From: Aequorivita echinoideorum
GTDB lineage: Bacteria > Bacteroidota > Bacteroidia > Flavobacteriales > Flavobacteriaceae
Direction: 5' to 3'
Length of the DNA stretch: 64,000 nt
NCBI RefSeq assembly: GCF_018476645.1
Contig: NZ_JAHCTB010000005.1
Location: 62,001 to 126,000, forward strand
Part shown: in pieces, positions 8,273 to 17,049 of the stretch
Layout: each line of letters starts with the position of its first letter
Position numbering within the stretch: position 1 is the first letter of the stretch
Program-made: the position numbers and the translations under genes
Notes under the pieces: model-generated
Seen by the model: the letters and a program-made list of their open reading frames with translations, nothing else
Database searches by the model: none
Told to the model about the DNA's origin: nothing

Positions 8273-8890
8273 ATGAAATTATACATATTTATATTTTGCG
8301 GTCTAATAACAAGCATATTTTATGCACAAGAACAACCCTCAAATCTTGATAAAAATGGGGAATGGTTTGTTAATAGTTATTTCGGAACTGTGACCATTGA
8401 AGCAGAGGATTCTTTTAAAGTAAATGGAAATGTTGCTGGAGGAACTGTAGGAAGAGAGTTTATTTTAAATGAAAATTTTTCATTGCTTACGGGAATAGAA
8501 CATTTGAGATCTTGGACTGACTTTCAAAATCAAAATCAACAAATTTTTCTTAAAAATAATTATATTAAAATTCCCATAAATTTTAAACTTGGATATTTAT
8601 TTTCAGAAAAAACCTCGGCATTTGCAGAAGTAGGTGTTTATGGAGGTTATCTTTATACTTCTAAAGTTGAAATAATTTCCGAAAATTTTGAAGATAGGGA
8701 AAAAGGATTGGGATTCAATTTTGGTTTACATGCTGGTGTTGGGATCAAGCACCAGCTAAATGAGTATTTCAGCATGTCATTGGGTTTTATCTCACAGGGT
8801 GATTTTGCCACAACTTTTGATGATGATACACCAGAATATAAATTATCTGATTTATATGCGTATCGCTTAAGCGCATGGGTAAAACTATAA
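8273..8890 (+). CDS. Small outer-membrane beta-barrel protein
   Basis: The 205-residue product has a signal peptide ending FYAQ (about residue 18). It then shows amphipathic strands with Gly/aromatic turns typical of the OmpW/PorT-like outer-membrane barrel group with eight or so strands, ending in AWVKL. It is intact, unlike the genes on either side, starts 17 bp after the upstream ORF and stops 2 bp before the start of the next gene, so the three probably form one transcript. Specific function unknown. Confidence 0.75.
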   Translation: MKLYIFIFCGLITSIFYAQEQPSNLDKNGEWFVNSYFGTVTIEAEDSFKVNGNVAGGTVGREFILNENFSLLTGIEHLRSWTDFQNQNQQIFLKNNYIKIPINFKLGYLFSEKTSAFAEVGVYGGYLYTSKVEIISENFEDREKGLGFNFGLHAGVGIKHQLNEYFSMSLGFISQGDFATTFDDDTPEYKLSDLYAYRLSAWVKL

Positions 8891-8892
8891 AT

Positions 8893-9318
8893 ATGGGCTT
8901 TCGAAATATTTTTGCATTGGGGTTGTGCATAAGCACAGCCCTTTTTTCATGTAAGGGTAAGCACTCTTATGAAGATATTTTAAAAAATGAAAATATATAT
9001 CTCGTTTTTCGAGGTACAGCCACTAAAGAGGGTTTTCTTTCTAAAGAATTTAATTTAAAAAATCCTAAACCCTCACATGTGGGCATTGCAGTATTTGATA
9101 ATAGTTGGAAAATTTATCACGTTTTGAATTCACCGTCAAATATCTCTGCTTTAAAAATGGAAACATTTAACAAATTTTTGAACACTGATGAGATGAAAAT
9201 CTTAAATGCAAGTGTATGGGAGATAAAAAATATCAGCAAATCCCAAAGGAAACTAATTAAAAATGAACTAAACAAACTGGAATCAAAAATTGTAATCTTT
9301 GACCGGGCTTTTTATTAG
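8893..9318 (+). CDS. YiiX-type permuted papain-like lipoprotein, N-terminal part (frameshifted)
   Basis: This is a lipoprotein (lipobox LFSC near residue 19). Its SHVGIAV segment carries the conserved His of YiiX/YaeF permuted NlpC/P60-like hydrolases, a group that cleaves amide or ester bonds in cell-envelope substrates. The frame stops at 9318, while the catalytic Cys segment (LYCSEL) is found in the next frame at 9318-9530. One extra T in the five-T run at 9309-9313 would restore one protein of about 212 residues. ATG 8893 is chosen over 8875 because it starts the signal peptide and follows the upstream stop. As it stands the enzyme lacks its nucleophile. Confidence 0.75.
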   Translation: MGFRNIFALGLCISTALFSCKGKHSYEDILKNENIYLVFRGTATKEGFLSKEFNLKNPKPSHVGIAVFDNSWKIYHVLNSPSNISALKMETFNKFLNTDEMKILNASVWEIKNISKSQRKLIKNELNKLESKIVIFDRAFY

Positions 9319-9530
9319 ATAACGGTCCGTTTAACCTGTACTGTTCTGAATTGGTCAATGATATACTACATAAAACAGATGCAAAGAGATTTAATTTTGA
9401 AATAAAGACCTCGAAATTAAAACCTGTGTATTCAAAATTTCTTCGGAGAGATTCTTTAAAATATTACCCTGTTGATGTTTTTCAATATAACGAAAACATA
9501 AATCTTATAAAAGATTGGGATTTCGATTAA
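9309..9530 (+). pseudogene. Displaced C-terminus of the YiiX-like protein, with catalytic Cys
   Basis: Reading from the T-run at 9309 in the shifted frame gives LLDNGPFNLYCSELV and then a normal-looking tail ending KDWDFD before a TAA at 9528. The F/Y-x-x-x-C-S-E motif is the nucleophile motif of YiiX-like enzymes. It is out of frame with the 8893 start. Confidence 0.8.
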
Positions 9531-9549
9531 TTTTATTCAATATATAAAT

Positions 9550-9582
9550 ATTTCTCCAGTCAAGGCAATTCGGTTTGAGTAA
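9550..9582 (+). repeat. Displaced copy of the permease 3' end
   Basis: Encodes the same ten residues and stop as 7294-7326. It differs at three synonymous third positions, and similarity ends abruptly on both sides. Confidence 0.85.
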
Positions 9583-9611
9583 ATTGTAAAAAAAAGCGAA
9601 GCAATCTTTTG

Positions 9612-9673
9612 AATTTGGCTTAAAGAATTCATAATTCATAATTCTGAATTCAAAATTAAGAATGCTACCTTTG
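9612..9673 (+). promoter_or_regulatory. Heptad array running into the cystathionine synthase -7 box
   Basis: About five 7-bp units starting AATT (such as AATTCAT, AATTCTG and AATTAAG) lie at 9626-9660, with weaker units before. They are followed by TACCTTTG at 9666-9673, a clear TAnnTTTG -7 element 17 bp before the ATG at 9691. No clear -33 box is visible. Confidence 0.6.
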
Positions 9674-9690
9674 CCCATCTAAAATTTGTT

Positions 9691-11049
9691 ATGGAATACG
9701 CAGAAAATATACTAGGTACCATTGGTAACACACCCATGGTGAAAATCAATAAAATAATTGGAGATATCCCTGCTTTGGTGCTCGCTAAATATGAAACTTT
9801 CAATCCTGGAAATTCAGTAAAAGATAGAATGGCCGTAAAAATGATTGAGGACGCCGAGGCTGATGGCAGGCTGAAACCCGGCGGGACCATCATCGAGGGA
9901 ACTTCTGGAAATACGGGAATGGGCCTTGCACTTGCCGCAATTGTGAAAGGGTATAAAATGGTGTGCGTAATCAGTGATAAACAGAGCAAGGAAAAGATTG
10001 ATATTCTAAAAGCCGTGGGAAGCAAGGTTGTGGTTTGTCCCACGAACGTTGCCCCCGAGGACCCGCGTAGTTATTATTCCACTTCAAAAAGGCTGGCTGA
10101 GGAGACACCCAATAGTTGGTATGTAAATCAATATGATAATCTCAGCAATACCAAAGCCCATTACGAAAGCACGGGTCCAGAAATCTGGAAACAGACCGAT
10201 GGTAAAGTCACGCATTTTGTGGTAGGCGTGGGTACAGGAGGAACCATAAGCGGCGTTGGGAAATATTTAAAGGAAAAAAACCCGGACGTAAAAGTTTGGG
10301 GTGTGGATACCTACGGAAGCGTTTTCAAAAAATATCACGAAACAGGAATTTTTGACGAAAATGAAATCTATCCATACATCACCGAAGGAATCGGGGAGGA
10401 TATCCTTCCCAAAAACGTTGATTTCAGTGTGATTGATGGGTTCGTAAAAGTAACGGATAAAGATGCTGCAATCTATACCCAGAAACTTGCAAAAATGGAA
10501 GGTTTCTTTTTGGGTAATTCTGCTGGAGCGGCCATAAAGGGCCTACTTCAATTAAAAGATAAATTCAAAAAAGATGATGTGGTCGTTGTGCTTTTTCACG
10601 ATCACGGAAGCCGTTATGTGGGTAAAATGTATAATGACGAATGGATGCGCGAACGTGGTTTTGTGGAAGATGAAGCGAAAAATGCTTCAGATTTAATTCA
10701 GGATCACGCTGATAAACCGCTCATTACCGTTAAAACTGAAGAGTTGGTGGGCCACGCCATCGAGCGTATGAAAAAGTATCACATTTCCCAAATTCCTGTG
10801 GAAGATACTTCGGGGTTTGTGGGGTCACTGGACGAAACGGGATTGCTCAGAAAATATTTGGAAAATAAAAATATTGCGGAGCTTTCCATAAAAGATGTGA
10901 TGCACAAGCCATTTCCAATCGTAAAAAAAAGTACGCCCATTGAAGAAATTTCAAAATTGATACATAAGGATAACAATGCGGTTTTGGTAAATTTGGGCGA
11001 GGATAAATATCATATTATTACGAAACACGATATTATTAGGGCGCTGTAA
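9691..11049 (+). CDS. Cystathionine beta-synthase (PLP enzyme with CBS-domain pair)
   Basis: The 452-residue product has a fold-type II PLP domain followed by two CBS domains (about 345-450). Lys44 in NSVKDRM is the PLP Schiff-base lysine, GTSGNTG (70-76) binds the cofactor and GVGTGGT the phosphate. The enzyme joins serine (or an O-activated serine) with homocysteine to make cystathionine in transsulfuration. The CBS pair would allow regulation by an adenosyl ligand. O-acetylserine sulfhydrylases lack the C-terminal pair, so cystathionine synthase is the better call, although activity as cysteine synthase cannot be excluded. Confidence 0.9.
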   Translation: MEYAENILGTIGNTPMVKINKIIGDIPALVLAKYETFNPGNSVKDRMAVKMIEDAEADGRLKPGGTIIEGTSGNTGMGLALAAIVKGYKMVCVISDKQSKEKIDILKAVGSKVVVCPTNVAPEDPRSYYSTSKRLAEETPNSWYVNQYDNLSNTKAHYESTGPEIWKQTDGKVTHFVVGVGTGGTISGVGKYLKEKNPDVKVWGVDTYGSVFKKYHETGIFDENEIYPYITEGIGEDILPKNVDFSVIDGFVKVTDKDAAIYTQKLAKMEGFFLGNSAGAAIKGLLQLKDKFKKDDVVVVLFHDHGSRYVGKMYNDEWMRERGFVEDEAKNASDLIQDHADKPLITVKTEELVGHAIERMKKYHISQIPVEDTSGFVGSLDETGLLRKYLENKNIAELSIKDVMHKPFPIVKKSTPIEEISKLIHKDNNAVLVNLGEDKYHIITKHDIIRAL

Positions 11050-11066
11050 ATTAAAATTATTGATTT

Positions 11067-11129
11067 AACCAAAAGCCAAAACTCAATAGCCAAAAGCAAA
11101 AAGCCAATAGCCAAAAATCCAAACACAAC
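11067..11129. repeat. Nine-unit heptad array abutting a start codon
   Basis: Exact 7-bp register with units such as AACCAAA, AGCCAAA, AGCCAAT and AATCCAA. It ends one base before the ATG of the next gene. The AGCCAAA unit recurs, reverse-complemented, in the array at 36117-36231. Confidence 0.75.
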
Positions 11130-11130
11130 A

Positions 11131-11523
11131 ATGATGCAAAAGGATGCAAAGAAATTATTTCGGTTTTTGCGCACCAAGCCGGTGCCGGCAAATACGAATG
11201 AAATCTTGGCACTGGAGCGTACCAAGCTTGCCAACGAGCGCACGTTGCTTTCGTACATTCGGTCATCACTTTATTTGCTATTGGGCGGTATTGGTCTTCT
11301 TCAATTAAAGGATTTTGAGAGAATCAATTGGTTGGGTTACGTAGCACTTGTCGTGTGCGTCATATTTCTCGCCGTAGGCATTTTTAGGTATGTATTGCTC
11401 TATCGCCGACTGTATAAATGGAATCGTGTTCTTTTTGCAAATTCAATTACGGATAAGGTAGAAAAACAAGCGAAAAAAAATGAAGTTGATAAAAATGAAG
11501 CTAAATCTATAGAAAAAGAATAG
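11131..11523 (+). CDS. DUF202 membrane protein
   Basis: The 130-residue product carries the DUF202 signature LALERTKLANERTLLSYIR (about 27-45), then two membrane helices (about 45-66 and 70-95) and a charged Lys/Glu tail. DUF202 proteins are small inner-membrane proteins of unknown function, related to the N-terminal domain of VTC polyphosphate polymerases. Start could be either of two adjacent ATG codons (11131 or 11134). The heptad array before it occupies the position of the ribosome-binding region, which may affect expression. Confidence 0.87.
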   Translation: MMQKDAKKLFRFLRTKPVPANTNEILALERTKLANERTLLSYIRSSLYLLLGGIGLLQLKDFERINWLGYVALVVCVIFLAVGIFRYVLLYRRLYKWNRVLFANSITDKVEKQAKKNEVDKNEAKSIEKE

Positions 11524-11530
11524 TTTTAAC

Positions 11531-11538
11531 TACCTTTG
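11531..11538 (+). promoter_or_regulatory. -7 element TACCTTTG
   Basis: Exact TAnnTTTG match 39 bp before the DUF2851 ATG. A -33 TTG at the right distance is not obvious. Confidence 0.5.
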
Positions 11539-11577
11539 CTCATTCCCCACGGATAACTCCCCTGTTATACATTCGAT

Positions 11578-12852
11578 ATGAAAGAAGATTTTCTACATTA
11601 TGTGTGGAAATTTCAAGTATTCGGTGCATCGGGATTAACGACGGCTGATAAGGAAATTCTACAAATTATTCATCCGGGAAGCCACAACAGCAATGCGGGC
11701 CCCGATTTTGTCAATGCCCAGATTGTACTTGGCGCACAGCATTGGGCTGGAAATGTTGAAATTCACCTAAAATCTTCAGATTGGTATGCGCACAAGCACG
11801 AAATTGATTCTGCCTACGAAAATGTCATTCTTCATGTAGTCTGGCAGCACGATGCGGAGATTTATAGGAAAGATGGGTCCGTAATTCCCACATTTATATT
11901 GAAAAATTATTTGCAACCGCATACGCTGCAAATGTATTCGAAACTTTTTGCGAAGGGAAATTTGTGGATGAACTGCGAAAATGATTTTCCGGGAATTGAT
12001 ACCTTTTTGATTGAAAATTGGTTGGAGCGACTGTATTTTGAAAGACTTCAGGAAAAGCAAGGATTTATTCTGCAGGAATTGAAAGAATCACAGAATCACT
12101 GGGAATCCCTGCTTTTTAGAATGCTTTGTAGAAATTTTGGGCTCAAGGTAAACGGAACATCGTTTCTCAGCATCGCAAAATCACTGGATTTTTCAATTGT
12201 AAAAAAATGTATGCAGGATACGTTAGAACTTGAGGCATTACTTATGGGTCAGGCGGGACTTTTTGAAAAAGACTTGGAAGATTGGTATTTTTCATCGCAA
12301 AAAAAGCGGTACGATTACCAAAAGCGTAAGTATAATTTGGATAATGCCCACGTTATAAAACCTATTTTTTTTAGACTTAGACCGCCCAATTTCCCCACAT
12401 TAAGGCTATCGCAATTAGCCGTGTTGTATGCTGAACGACAAAATCTTTTTCAGGAAATTATTGAAGTGAAAAAACTGGAAGAATTTTATGATATTTTTAA
12501 AGTAGCCGCAAATGAATATTGGGATACGCATTTTAATTTTGGACTTTCCACAATGAGCCGTAAAAAGTGGTTCTCCAAAAGTTTTGTTGATTTGTTGGTT
12601 ATCAATACCATTATCCCATTGAAATTCTGCTATGCTGAAAAAATGGGGACAGATGTTACAGAAGAAATAATTGCGCTTTCCACGGAAATAGCTTCCGAAG
12701 ATAATAAGATCATAAAAAAGTTCAATTCATTGAAACCAATCGCGCGGAGTGCACAACAATCGCAAGGACTTTTGCAAATGAAACATTTTTATTGCGATAA
12801 AAATCGGTGTTTGCATTGTGCAGTGGGAAATTCTTTGCTTAGGCGGGGGTGA
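11578..12852 (+). CDS. DUF2851 family protein
   Basis: The 424-residue protein matches the Bacteroidetes DUF2851 family, with the conserved N-terminal HPGSHNSNAGPDF segment, then GNVEIHLKSSDW, and YENVILHVVW. The C-terminus has a CxxxxCLHC-like cysteine cluster (CDKNRCLHC) that could bind metal. The acidic/His pattern in the N-terminal part suggests a nuclease-like or metal-binding fold, but no function is established. It has its own -7 box and is followed 7 bp later by a convergent gene. Confidence 0.87.
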   Translation: MKEDFLHYVWKFQVFGASGLTTADKEILQIIHPGSHNSNAGPDFVNAQIVLGAQHWAGNVEIHLKSSDWYAHKHEIDSAYENVILHVVWQHDAEIYRKDGSVIPTFILKNYLQPHTLQMYSKLFAKGNLWMNCENDFPGIDTFLIENWLERLYFERLQEKQGFILQELKESQNHWESLLFRMLCRNFGLKVNGTSFLSIAKSLDFSIVKKCMQDTLELEALLMGQAGLFEKDLEDWYFSSQKKRYDYQKRKYNLDNAHVIKPIFFRLRPPNFPTLRLSQLAVLYAERQNLFQEIIEVKKLEEFYDIFKVAANEYWDTHFNFGLSTMSRKKWFSKSFVDLLVINTIIPLKFCYAEKMGTDVTEEIIALSTEIASEDNKIIKKFNSLKPIARSAQQSQGLLQMKHFYCDKNRCLHCAVGNSLLRRG

Positions 12853-12859
12853 TGTAAAT

Positions 12860-14077
12860 CTAACGCTCCAAAAGACTTGTCACAACTTGTGTTTTAGTGA
12901 TTAAAGTACGGTGTACTGGGCATTTGTCCGCAATTTCCAATAACCGCTTTTTCTGTTTTTCATCCAAATTTCCTTCAAAATAAATCTCACGTAAAAAAGT
13001 ATCAATTTTGGAGGCGGAATCTTCACAATTTTCGCAGTCCAGTGCGTGATCTTTATTATAATTTACGTGGACTTCCACATTTTTTAAATCCCATTTTTTT
13101 CTTTTCGCATACATTTGGATGGTCATAACGGTGCAGGACGCCAGTCCCGCCGATAAAAATTCATAAGGAGAAGGCCCAAAATTATTTCCTCCGAATGTCT
13201 CAGGTTCATCTGCAACCAAATAATGATTTCCCAATTTTAAGTTGGTACTATAGCCATCTTCCGCATCAAGACTCGCGGCTACGCTTCGTTTGGTGGAAAG
13301 ATTTACCTCTTCATTTATTTCGACATAATGCGTAGCCCACCCAGCAATTACGCTTCCTATATATTTAGAGTCTTCTTTATTTGAAATTAAATGGTCAACG
13401 CCATTGAGGGAAATAAAACTTTTCGGGTGGTGCGCGTTTTTATAAATTTCTTCCGCGTGATGAATTCCTACCGTGGTATCTTGCGGAGAATGCAGAATCA
13501 AAAGTGCCTTTTTGAAGTCGCGAACAACATTTAACAGTGATTTGGATTCAATATCTTCCAGAAATTGCTTTTTGATTGTGAATTCCCTTCCGCCAAGGTT
13601 CACTAATGCCTTTCCATTTTGTGTGATTTCCTCTCGATTACTTCGCAACATATTGGTTACATGTGAAGGATCACTGGGTGTATTAATGACCGCAACCGCT
13701 TTGATGGAAGGTAACTTTGAAGCGGCAAAAATTGCGGCAGCACCTCCAAGTGAATGCCCAATCAAAAGGGTGGGAGCGCTAAATTCTTTTTCCAAAAACG
13801 CGGCTGCCGCGATAAGATCATCCACATTTCCTGAAAAATTTGTGTTTTCAAAATCTCCTTCACTTTCCCCCAGACCAGTAAAATCAAAACGTAAAACTCC
13901 AAATCCTTCCGCGGCGAGGGCCCGACTTATATTTTTTACTGCTATAAGATTTTTGTTGCAGGTAAAACAATGTGCAAAAATCACAAAGTTATGCGGATGC
14001 CTGTCTAAAGGTAATTCCAGGCGGCCAGCCAAATTTTCATCATTTTTGTTTTGGAATGAGACTTTGTTTAAATTCAT
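12860..14077 (-). CDS. Alpha/beta-hydrolase fused to OsmC domain
   Basis: The 405-residue fusion has an alpha/beta hydrolase (about 1-255; nucleophile Ser109 in GHSLGG) joined to an OsmC-like domain (about 265-405). The OsmC part shows the two redox cysteines in LASCTVMT and DKCPVHRTL, which reduce organic or fatty-acid hydroperoxides. The combination suggests hydrolysis of an ester followed by or coupled to peroxide reduction; substrate unknown. The ATG overlaps the stop of the upstream lipid kinase by 4 bp (ATGA), so they form an operon. Confidence 0.9.
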   Translation of the reverse strand: MNLNKVSFQNKNDENLAGRLELPLDRHPHNFVIFAHCFTCNKNLIAVKNISRALAAEGFGVLRFDFTGLGESEGDFENTNFSGNVDDLIAAAAFLEKEFSAPTLLIGHSLGGAAAIFAASKLPSIKAVAVINTPSDPSHVTNMLRSNREEITQNGKALVNLGGREFTIKKQFLEDIESKSLLNVVRDFKKALLILHSPQDTTVGIHHAEEIYKNAHHPKSFISLNGVDHLISNKEDSKYIGSVIAGWATHYVEINEEVNLSTKRSVAASLDAEDGYSTNLKLGNHYLVADEPETFGGNNFGPSPYEFLSAGLASCTVMTIQMYAKRKKWDLKNVEVHVNYNKDHALDCENCEDSASKIDTFLREIYFEGNLDEKQKKRLLEIADKCPVHRTLITKTQVVTSLLER

Positions 14078-14991
14078 TGATTATCTTTTGTGTAATTATG
14101 CATCTCGCAGTATTCCTGTGGGACGGCCATCAATAAACTTTTGGGTTTCACTGCGGCAGTAATTTCGCTTACTTCTCCTAAAAATTCACCATCTATTTGA
14201 AATGATACTTTCTTTTTTGTGGAAATTATGGCCTTTTTTGTTGAAATGATATCCACGAATTCTGATGACATTTCAGGATTGTCCTGCAATGTTTTTAAAA
14301 TTTCAATAAAATCCAGATTTTTAAAAATGAGGATTTCAAAAATACCGTCATTTATTTTTCCCTTCGGATTTATATTGGCGCCGGTACCAAATTTATTCGC
14401 GTTGGCAATAGCCAATAAAATCCCCGATTTTTCGAAAGTTTCATTTTCGGTTTGAATAGAGAAATCATATGGCCCTCCAGAATTAATGATGGTAGGAATT
14501 GATTGAAGAAAATAACCAAGTTTGCCACGAATGTTGGAACTTTCATAGTTTTTCACCAATTCTGCATTCATACCTAAGTCCGCAATATGCAAACAGATTT
14601 TATCATTGATAATTAGCGTGTCTACCTTCAACAAACAATCTGAAAAGGCGACTTCAATCTGTTCTTCCACGGTTTCTGGAATTTCAAAATTGACGGCCAT
14701 TCCATTCGCGGAACCAGCCGGAATTATTCCCATAACTATATTCGAATTCCGTAAACATTGCGCAACCAGAGATATGGTTCCGTCTCCACCTGCGACCAAA
14801 ACACGTTCAGGATGGTATTCTTTCAAAATATCTTGTATCTGCGAAACATCGTCCCCGCCTGTGGTTTCAAAAATTTTAAGGGAATATCCACGTTGCGCGG
14901 CTTCATAATCTACGCCTTCAATAATATGGTCTTTTTCAGAATCTCCGGCTATTGGGTTGACTATAAGCAGGATATAACTTTTTGATTTCAT
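14074..14991 (-). CDS. Diacylglycerol kinase family lipid kinase
   Basis: The 305-residue protein has the catalytic domain of the DagK/YegS/sphingosine-kinase family. The nucleotide loop GGDGT is at 68-72 and IPAGSANGMA follows about 25 residues later. Such enzymes phosphorylate diacylglycerol or a related lipid alcohol with ATP. It is the first gene of a two-gene operon with the hydrolase-OsmC fusion and is divergent from the App1-type phosphatase, so lipid phosphorylation and dephosphorylation genes sit back to back. Confidence 0.9.
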   Translation of the reverse strand: MKSKSYILLIVNPIAGDSEKDHIIEGVDYEAAQRGYSLKIFETTGGDDVSQIQDILKEYHPERVLVAGGDGTISLVAQCLRNSNIVMGIIPAGSANGMAVNFEIPETVEEQIEVAFSDCLLKVDTLIINDKICLHIADLGMNAELVKNYESSNIRGKLGYFLQSIPTIINSGGPYDFSIQTENETFEKSGILLAIANANKFGTGANINPKGKINDGIFEILIFKNLDFIEILKTLQDNPEMSSEFVDIISTKKAIISTKKKVSFQIDGEFLGEVSEITAAVKPKSLLMAVPQEYCEMHNYTKDNQ

Positions 14992-15056
14992 TAGTAGATA
15001 TTGATTTTAAAATTAATTATTTTGGAAATGCTAAACCGTTAACAAATTCTCAATAA

Positions 15057-16037
15057 GTGAAGCTTGATTTAAAACTGTACCGTGGCTATGTAAATGACGA
15101 ACAATTGGTGGTTTTTGGCCACGTTTTCAGGTCTTGGGCACCGGATAAATATAGATTGGACCGAAAAGGGATTCGGCATGCGGTTTCCATAATTCATATG
15201 TTCCGAATAAAGCCTTTGGAAAATGTGGAGGTACGACTGAAATTCCGAAATATTGAGGTAACCACAAAAACCTTGAAAGATGGTTACTTTCGGTTCACGC
15301 TTCCGTTTACTGAAAATTTGGAAAGTGGCTGGCATACGTACGAGGTAAGTTGCAAAATTGCAGAATTCGGTATTGTGGAAACTTCGGAATTGCTTAAACC
15401 TTTTGAAAGCAAAGTGGGCGTGATTTCAGATATTGACGATACTTTTTTGGTTTCACATAGCCGAAGCTTTTTCAGAAAACTGTATGTGCTGCTTCTTCGG
15501 AATATTAACAAAAGAAAAATTTTCACGGATGTAGCCAGACATTACCAAGCCTTAAGCCACGCGGGCCAAGAGAATGCAGAAATTTTCAACTCCTTTTTCT
15601 TCGTATCCAGCAGTGAATGGAATCTGTACGAGTTTATTGATTCCATTACACGAATGCACGAGTTGCCAAAAGCGGTCATAAAATTGAAAAAGATCAAAAC
15701 GGGGATTTCAGATTTTTTATTTACCGGCCGCGGAAGCCACGATCATAAATTTGAAAAAATCAAGGATATTATTATGTTCTATCCAAAATTGCAATACGTA
15801 CTTTTGGGTGACGATTCGCAACGCGATCCTTTTTTATACGAGCGTATTGTGAAGATTTTTCCAGAAAATATTCGTGCAATCTACATTAGGCAGACATCGC
15901 GGCATCGAAAAAGGGAAACTGTCAAAATTCTAGAAAATATAGAATCGCTGAACGTATCCACGTGCTATTTCAAAAACAGCGAAAAAGCCATTGAGCATTC
16001 AAAAAAGATGGGTATTATTGAAAAGGCTATCTTCTAA
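15057..16037 (+). CDS. App1-type phosphatidate phosphatase domain protein (DUF2183)
   Basis: The 326-residue protein carries the App1/DUF2183 domain. The HAD-like nucleophile motif DIDDT is at 125-129, and FTGRGSHDHK about 90 residues later corresponds to the family lysine region. App1 relatives dephosphorylate phosphatidic acid to diacylglycerol. The first 110 residues form a beta-rich accessory domain. The start is GTG at 15057; no in-frame ATG lies nearby. Position opposite the lipid kinase supports a role in lipid phosphate turnover (inference). Confidence 0.85.
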   Translation: MKLDLKLYRGYVNDEQLVVFGHVFRSWAPDKYRLDRKGIRHAVSIIHMFRIKPLENVEVRLKFRNIEVTTKTLKDGYFRFTLPFTENLESGWHTYEVSCKIAEFGIVETSELLKPFESKVGVISDIDDTFLVSHSRSFFRKLYVLLLRNINKRKIFTDVARHYQALSHAGQENAEIFNSFFFVSSSEWNLYEFIDSITRMHELPKAVIKLKKIKTGISDFLFTGRGSHDHKFEKIKDIIMFYPKLQYVLLGDDSQRDPFLYERIVKIFPENIRAIYIRQTSRHRKRETVKILENIESLNVSTCYFKNSEKAIEHSKKMGIIEKAIF

Positions 16038-16082
16038 TTTAAATTTTAAAATCCAAATTAGATAAGACAGCCTTTAAAAAAT

Positions 16083-16604
16083 TTAATCTCTGCGGTTATA
16101 GCGAGCGCGGTCAAATTCATCCCGCTCATAAAATTTTCCATCCTCGTAAACGTGATCCTGCGGAATATTTCTGTTGAAGGATTTTAAAATTACAGACTCA
16201 TATTCCCTGTTTAACGATTGGCCTTGCTGATATCTTTTAGTTTCGGCAAAAGTTCTGTGGTCAATTCCATTAGTTATTACCGTATTATTTTTTGTGTCCA
16301 AATTGACCATGCCAATAGGTACAATCACGTGGTTTTCACCATCCTTGTTTACAAATTCTCTAATGTCCACATTGTTTGGTCTGCCATAGGGGTCGTGTTT
16401 GGCATCAATTATAGTTTTATCCACGTGTACATCAAGATAAACCACGCGTTTCATTTCTTTGTTTACAAGCAAGTTTTCTACTTTTCCCACAACGCGGTTG
16501 TCTGCATCGCGCACATCCCAACCGCGTACATCCGGATCATCGCTGGCCACTTTGTAATCTGAAAGCTCGTTTAAATTATATAAATGTTTTTCTTCGGTTT
16601 TCAT
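16083..16604 (-). CDS. PRC-barrel domain protein
   Basis: The 173-residue protein has a PRC-barrel-like segment at about 15-75 (DVRGWDVRDADNRVVGKV, then VVYLDVHVDK) and a second, less certain barrel half before a charged tail. PRC-barrel proteins bind partner proteins or RNA; this one resembles the stress-linked stand-alone forms found in many bacteria. It follows a small membrane protein on the same strand after 17 bp and is probably co-transcribed with it. Confidence 0.8.
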   Translation of the reverse strand: MKTEEKHLYNLNELSDYKVASDDPDVRGWDVRDADNRVVGKVENLLVNKEMKRVVYLDVHVDKTIIDAKHDPYGRPNNVDIREFVNKDGENHVIVPIGMVNLDTKNNTVITNGIDHRTFAETKRYQQGQSLNREYESVILKSFNRNIPQDHVYEDGKFYERDEFDRARYNRRD

Positions 16605-16621
16605 AGCTTAAATTTTGTTGG

Positions 16622-16825
16622 TTAATATTGGGTAGTTGAATCTTCTACTGGGGTATCATAATTCTCATCCATTTGTTCAATACTGTTGTTTTCAACTTCA
16701 TTTTGTTCCCTATCGTCCATGGTGTCCTGATAGTTCCAGAAAAAATAAACACCAACGAGTATTAATAGGACTAAGAGAATCCAAGGCCATACCGGTTTTT
16801 TCTTTTCAATTTTTATTTCAGCCAT
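16622..16825 (-). CDS. Small single-helix membrane protein
   Basis: The 67-residue product has a lysine-rich N-terminus, one membrane helix (about 11-30, PWPWILL region onward) and an acidic, Asn-rich tail, so the tail should be outside the cytoplasm. The start is taken at 16825 (MAEIKIEKK); a two-codon longer form is possible. First gene of a pair with the PRC-barrel protein. No known family is recognised. Confidence 0.65.
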   Translation of the reverse strand: MAEIKIEKKKPVWPWILLVLLILVGVYFFWNYQDTMDDREQNEVENNSIEQMDENYDTPVEDSTTQY

Positions 16826-17049
16826 AATCAAAAAATTTTGAGGTTAGAATTAATTTGAATTTTAAAATTAGGGAAAGAATTTTTTCTGAAAATGGATGTG
16901 CTGCCTAAATTACTGTTAACTAAATTGTTAATTATTGCCAACTTGGCTTTATTAAATGGTCATTTCGGAAATGCTGAAGCCGCTGATTTTTGGTAGTAGT
17001 TTAACGTTTCCATTTTTTTTCTGATACAACTTTGTTTTATTTTTAAGAA

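Larger units (their letters stand above)
7327..9582. mobile_element. Candidate integrated island at the permease 3' end
   Basis: A segment of about 2.25 kb with visibly lower GC than its neighbours, carrying three envelope genes. Its right edge (9550-9582) repeats the last 33 bp of the permease (7294-7326), 30 of 33 identical, and all three differences fall at third codon positions. This is how integration into a gene 3' end looks when the newcomer supplies a fresh 3' end and displaces the old one. No integrase is present, so the mechanism (site-specific, homologous or deletion remnant) is open. Confidence 0.55.
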
